Positions 27,817 through 28,156 of a stretch of DNA of 28,156 nucleotides are shown in pieces (position 1 is the stretch's first letter; each line of letters starts with the position of its first letter). The position numbers were made by a program, and so were the translations under genes. The notes under the pieces were generated by a model. It was not told where the DNA came from, made no database searches, and saw only the letters and a program-made list of their open reading frames with translations. Origin of the DNA: Paulinella micropora (Eukaryota > Cercozoa > Imbricatea > Euglyphida); NCBI GenBank assembly GCA_009731375.1, contig BJOX01000183.1:784796-812951 (forward strand). Direction: 5' to 3'.

Positions 27817-27850
<34 letters not shown>

Positions 27851-27883
27851 GTAGGTAGGTAGGTAGGTAGGTAGGTAGGTAGG

Positions 27884-27927
<44 letters not shown>

Positions 27928-27937
27928 ACAGTATACA

Positions 27938-27982
<45 letters not shown>
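27713..27982 (+). repeat. (GGTA)n and (GATA)n microsatellite
   Basis: GTAG and ATAG blocks alternating twice. Confidence 0.95.
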
Positions 27983-27983
<1 letters not shown>

Positions 27984-28156
27984 GAAATATCGACTAATGT
28001 CAGAAAAAAGGAGCTTCTGATTTCGTCAACCAGGAAGTCTGTGGGTAAAGTATTAACCCGATGCCCAGCTAAGCCGTGATGTTTGCACGGAAGGGACTGA
28101 TACAGGCAATACCAAAGCTCCCTAGTACCAGGCGGGGCCAGGGCTCGTTCCATAAA
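27983..28156. other. Unique sequence at the right edge, unassigned
   Basis: No synthetase motif is readable on the minus strand, although the next upstream exon (ATP-binding loop) should lie in this direction. A minus-strand frame beginning MERALAPPGTRELWYCLYQS is open but not recognised. Confidence 0.3.

Overview
This window is nuclear DNA of a eukaryote, probably an alga or another protist. It has a spliced gene with GT-AG introns, a Ty3/gypsy LTR retrotransposon, remnants resembling Polinton or large DNA virus genes, and very large amounts of microsatellite. I cannot name the species from the sequence. The window has five N gaps: three of 10 bases, plus 17740-18071 and 25279-25802.

Left part (1-12172). 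Positions 1-602 are the 5' end (leader plus LTR) of a minus-strand LTR retroelement that runs off the left edge. Positions 1697-12172 are a related, nearly complete plus-strand Ty3/gypsy element. It has LTRs of about 247 bp, a polypurine tract, a gag ORF with a CCCH zinc finger and RGG-rich tail, and a pol with protease, RT, RNase H and integrase. Gag and pol are in the same frame, separated by a single UGA in the context UGA-CGG, which suggests stop-codon readthrough. Downstream, pol is broken by at least two frameshifts. The element sits inside a degraded protein-primed family B DNA polymerase gene of Polinton type: the N-terminal part is at 12173-12869 and the middle part at 1317-1696, both on the minus strand.

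Middle part (12173-18564). The polymerase remnant is followed by a small ORF and a broken gene with two C-x-C-G zinc-finger-like repeats, also on the minus strand. The small ORF and the zinc-finger gene are each preceded by the same AT-rich motif. Then come a 1.4-kb field of TTG arrays with duplicated unique segments, AT-rich DNA with a dispersed repeat present in both orientations, an N gap, and GA/GATA/TA microsatellites.

Right part (18565-27477). A minus-strand gene for acetyl-CoA synthetase (AMP-forming) is recognisable as fifteen short exons of 35-107 bp that join in frame, from the GVLHTTGGY motif through the C-terminal PKTRSGKIMRR motif to the start of the LADPSV tail. One exon is probably lost in the 25279-25802 gap. 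The N-terminal half lies beyond the right edge, and a last small exon was not found. The introns consist mostly of microsatellite and contain many partial copies of the neighbouring exon ('exon shards'), including an array of about seven copies of the exon 9 start. One intron also holds a fragment resembling a viral fibre protein and a 0.5-kb foldback. These exon shards, the retroelement nested in a Polinton-type polymerase gene and the UGA-linked gag-pol are the most interesting features.
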